DNA from: Paraburkholderia caribensis
GTDB taxonomy: Bacteria > Pseudomonadota > Gammaproteobacteria > Burkholderiales > Burkholderiaceae
Length of the DNA: 64,000 nucleotides
Reading direction: 5' to 3'
Assembly: GCF_002902945.1 (NCBI RefSeq)
Contig: NZ_CP026101.1
Span: 3,224,001-3,288,000 of the forward strand
Shown: in pieces, positions 62,442-64,000 of the stretch
How the letters are laid out: every line of letters starts with the position of its first letter
How positions within the stretch are numbered: the first letter of the stretch is position 1
Made by a program: the position numbers and the translations under genes
Notes under the pieces: generated by a model
The model's input: only the letters and a program-made list of their open reading frames with translations
Databases searched by the model: none
Told to the model about the DNA's origin: nothing

Positions 62442-63364
62442 GCCAACCCCTCGACCACTTCCGGCCCGTTCATCACCTGCATGAACACGTCTTCGAGGTC
62501 GGCCTTGCGGACCTCGATTTCCTCGAACGTACAACCCGCCGTGCGGCATTGCGCGAGGATGCGCTCCACGTCGTCGTAGCTCGACAGGCGCAGCAGATGT
62601 TGACGTCCGTTGACATTGGTGGGATCGACTTCGAGCGCCCGCAATTCGGCGGGCAGCACGCCCTGCGCGAAACGGATGAACAGTTGCGTGCCGGCGAAAC
62701 GTTCAAGCAGCGTGCTCGTCCGTTCCAGCGCGACGACTTCACCGCGCCGCAGCATCGCGATGCGGTCGCACAGCGATTCGGCTTCTTCCAGATAGTGCGT
62801 GGTCAGCACGATCGTGTGCCCTTCGCGGTTCAGGCGCGAGATGAATTTCCACAGCGTCTGGCGCAGTTCGACATCGACGCCTGCCGTCGGCTCGTCGAGC
62901 ACGATCACGGGTGGCCGGTGCACCAGCGCCTGCGCGACCAGCACGCGGCGCTTCATCCCGCCCGACAGCGCGCGCATGTTCGCGTCGGCTTTTTCGGTGA
63001 GATCGAGATTGGCCATCACTTCGTCGATCCAGTCGTCGTTCTTGCGCAGGCCGAAGTAGCCCGACTGGATGCGCAGCGTCTCGCGCACGGTGAAGAACGG
63101 ATCGAACACGAGTTCCTGCGGCACGACGCCGAGCGCGCGGCGCGCAAGACGGAAGCCGTCGACGACGTGGTGGCCGTGAACCGTGATGCTGCCTTCATCG
63201 GCGCGTGCGAGCCCGGCAAGGATGCTGATGAGCGTCGTCTTGCCGGCGCCGTTCGGACCGAGCAGCCCGAAGAATTCGCCTTGTTCGACGGTGAAGCTGA
63301 CGCCTTTGAGCGCTTGCAGATCCTTGTAGCGCTTCCTGACGTTACGAATTTCAATCGCTGACAT
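62438..63364 (-). CDS. ABC transporter ATP-binding protein (YadG-like)
   Basis: This 308-residue ATPase has Walker A LLGPNGAGKTTLIS (about residues 34-47), signature LSGGMKRRVLVAQAL and Walker B VIVLDEPTAGVD, followed by the switch His in LTTHYLEEAE. A C-terminal extension (about residues 220-308) is typical of drug/nodulation exporter ATPases. It is coupled to the ABC-2 permease downstream and separated from mlaB by 265 bp. Confidence 0.92.
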   Translation of the reverse strand: MSAIEIRNVRKRYKDLQALKGVSFTVEQGEFFGLLGPNGAGKTTLISILAGLARADEGSITVHGHHVVDGFRLARRALGVVPQELVFDPFFTVRETLRIQSGYFGLRKNDDWIDEVMANLDLTEKADANMRALSGGMKRRVLVAQALVHRPPVIVLDEPTAGVDVELRQTLWKFISRLNREGHTIVLTTHYLEEAESLCDRIAMLRRGEVVALERTSTLLERFAGTQLFIRFAQGVLPAELRALEVDPTNVNGRQHLLRLSSYDDVERILAQCRTAGCTFEEIEVRKADLEDVFMQVMNGPEVVEGLA

Positions 63365-63629
63365 GACTGTGCGCCGTCAAGGTGGACAGCGCCTGATAGA
63401 TCGCCCGGCAAGGGCGCGAAAGCATGGGGGAACGAAATTGGGGCCGGGTGCAAAAGACCGCTTGCGCTATCTTGCAACCTCTACGGCCGTTTCCGCGATG
63501 CGGGATGAAACGGCCACGCGCCAAAAAACGTTTGATTATAGGGCAAAAGTCGAACCGGCCGACTTGCCTTGGGAGAACGTGAGCCAGCGCAAAGCGTGAA
63601 ACGCGGCGCGACTCACTGACGCGTGAGCG

Positions 63630-63935
63630 TCAATGTCGTACGGTGATGAGGGTATCGACACCGTAGGCTTGTGCGAGACTGGACAGCCCCGCAGGGAGGT
63701 TGACGACGACGAGCGGCGTGCCGCGCGCGCTCGCCGCGCGTTGCCATGCGAGCAGCACGGCAAGCGCCGACGAATCGAATTGCGTGAGTGCCGCGCAGTC
63801 GACCGCCGTCGCGCCGCCGCCGATGCGCGCGAGACCGGCCTCGAGCGCGGCCTTCGCGCTCGCGTGGGTCAAGGTGCTGCCGGTTTCGAACGTGTTGACG
63901 GGCGTGCTCACCGGCGCGCTGACGAAGTTGTTCAC
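63630..63935 (-). CDS. mlaB: STAS-domain protein MlaB
   Basis: The 101-residue single STAS domain is the accessory subunit of the Mla phospholipid transporter, where it binds the ATPase MlaF. The conserved serine/threonine loop VDCAALTQFDSSALAVLLAW is around residue 45-64. The start is GTG, overlapping the mlaC stop as GTGA. The sequence match is weaker than the context; position after mlaC supports the name. Confidence 0.85.
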   Translation of the reverse strand: MNNFVSAPVSTPVNTFETGSTLTHASAKAALEAGLARIGGGATAVDCAALTQFDSSALAVLLAWQRAASARGTPLVVVNLPAGLSSLAQAYGVDTLITVRH

Positions 63936-64000
63936 GACTGTTTGCCGTTCGCGAGTTGCTGGTTGCGTGCCGTCAGGAACTGGATCAGACCGTCGACGCC
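63932..64000 (-). CDS. mlaC: C-terminal end of phospholipid-binding protein MlaC (partial)
   Basis: Only the last 22 codons lie in the window (GVDGLIQFLTARNQQLANG then KQS and TGA). They read in frame directly into the GTGA overlap with mlaB. The short fragment resembles MlaC C-termini, and gene order (mlaC then mlaB) supports this. The rest of the gene lies beyond base 64000. Confidence 0.65.
   Translation of the reverse strand, partial: GVDGLIQFLTARNQQLANGKQS

Overview
This window is a stretch of core chromosome from a high-GC betaproteobacterium, most likely family Burkholderiaceae and probably Paraburkholderia or a close relative. The clues are strong G/C bias at third codon positions, the gene order mla - ABC transporter - ibaG - murA - hisGDCB(marC)HAFIE - tat - degS-like - petABC - sspAB, a short-form HisG, and an intergenic repeat family I associate with Burkholderia-type genomes. 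The genus is inferred, not proven. There is no phage, insertion sequence, CRISPR array, integron or secretion island.

Layout, left half: ung; azoR; a minus-strand group of an M61/PDZ peptidase, dsbC and a UbiH-family hydroxylase; ychF; the ugpBAEC glycerol-3-phosphate ABC transporter (7.6-11.9 kb); a 1 kb non-coding block with two inverted copies of a modular repeat (11.9-12.8 kb); ettA; a DUF748 protein; isochorismatase/HAD and aminopeptidase P genes on the minus strand; an atypical OmpR-type regulator and hemA; the translation/redox cluster prfA-prmC-grxD-ubiX; and a DODA-type dioxygenase. An amino-acid permease and a cold-shock gene with a clear promoter lie at 25.8-28.1 kb.

Middle (28-42.5 kb) is more accessory: a YegD-like Hsp70, three MFS transporters, a nitroreductase, a TetR regulator with a perfect palindromic operator facing a divergent MFS gene, DUF1415 and DUF1059 proteins, two methyltransferases, a sugar-acid transporter/dehydratase pair (galactarate/altronate type), and a BaiN-like flavoprotein.

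Right (42.6-64 kb) is almost entirely minus strand: tRNA-Thr(UGU), sspB, sspA, the cytochrome bc1 operon petABC, a Nif3-like gene divergent from a DegS-like protease, tatCBA, a HIT protein, the complete his operon with an embedded marC, murA, ibaG, an ABC-2 exporter, mlaB and the end of mlaC. Many junctions here are ATGA, GTGA or TAATG overlaps, which suggests one or a few long, translationally coupled transcripts. Histidine synthesis, envelope lipid transport, peptidoglycan precursor synthesis and Tat export are thus linked physically.

I found no convincing new multi-gene system. The most notable items are the inverted modular repeat block, the response regulator that lacks its phosphoacceptor, and several putative operators at promoters.
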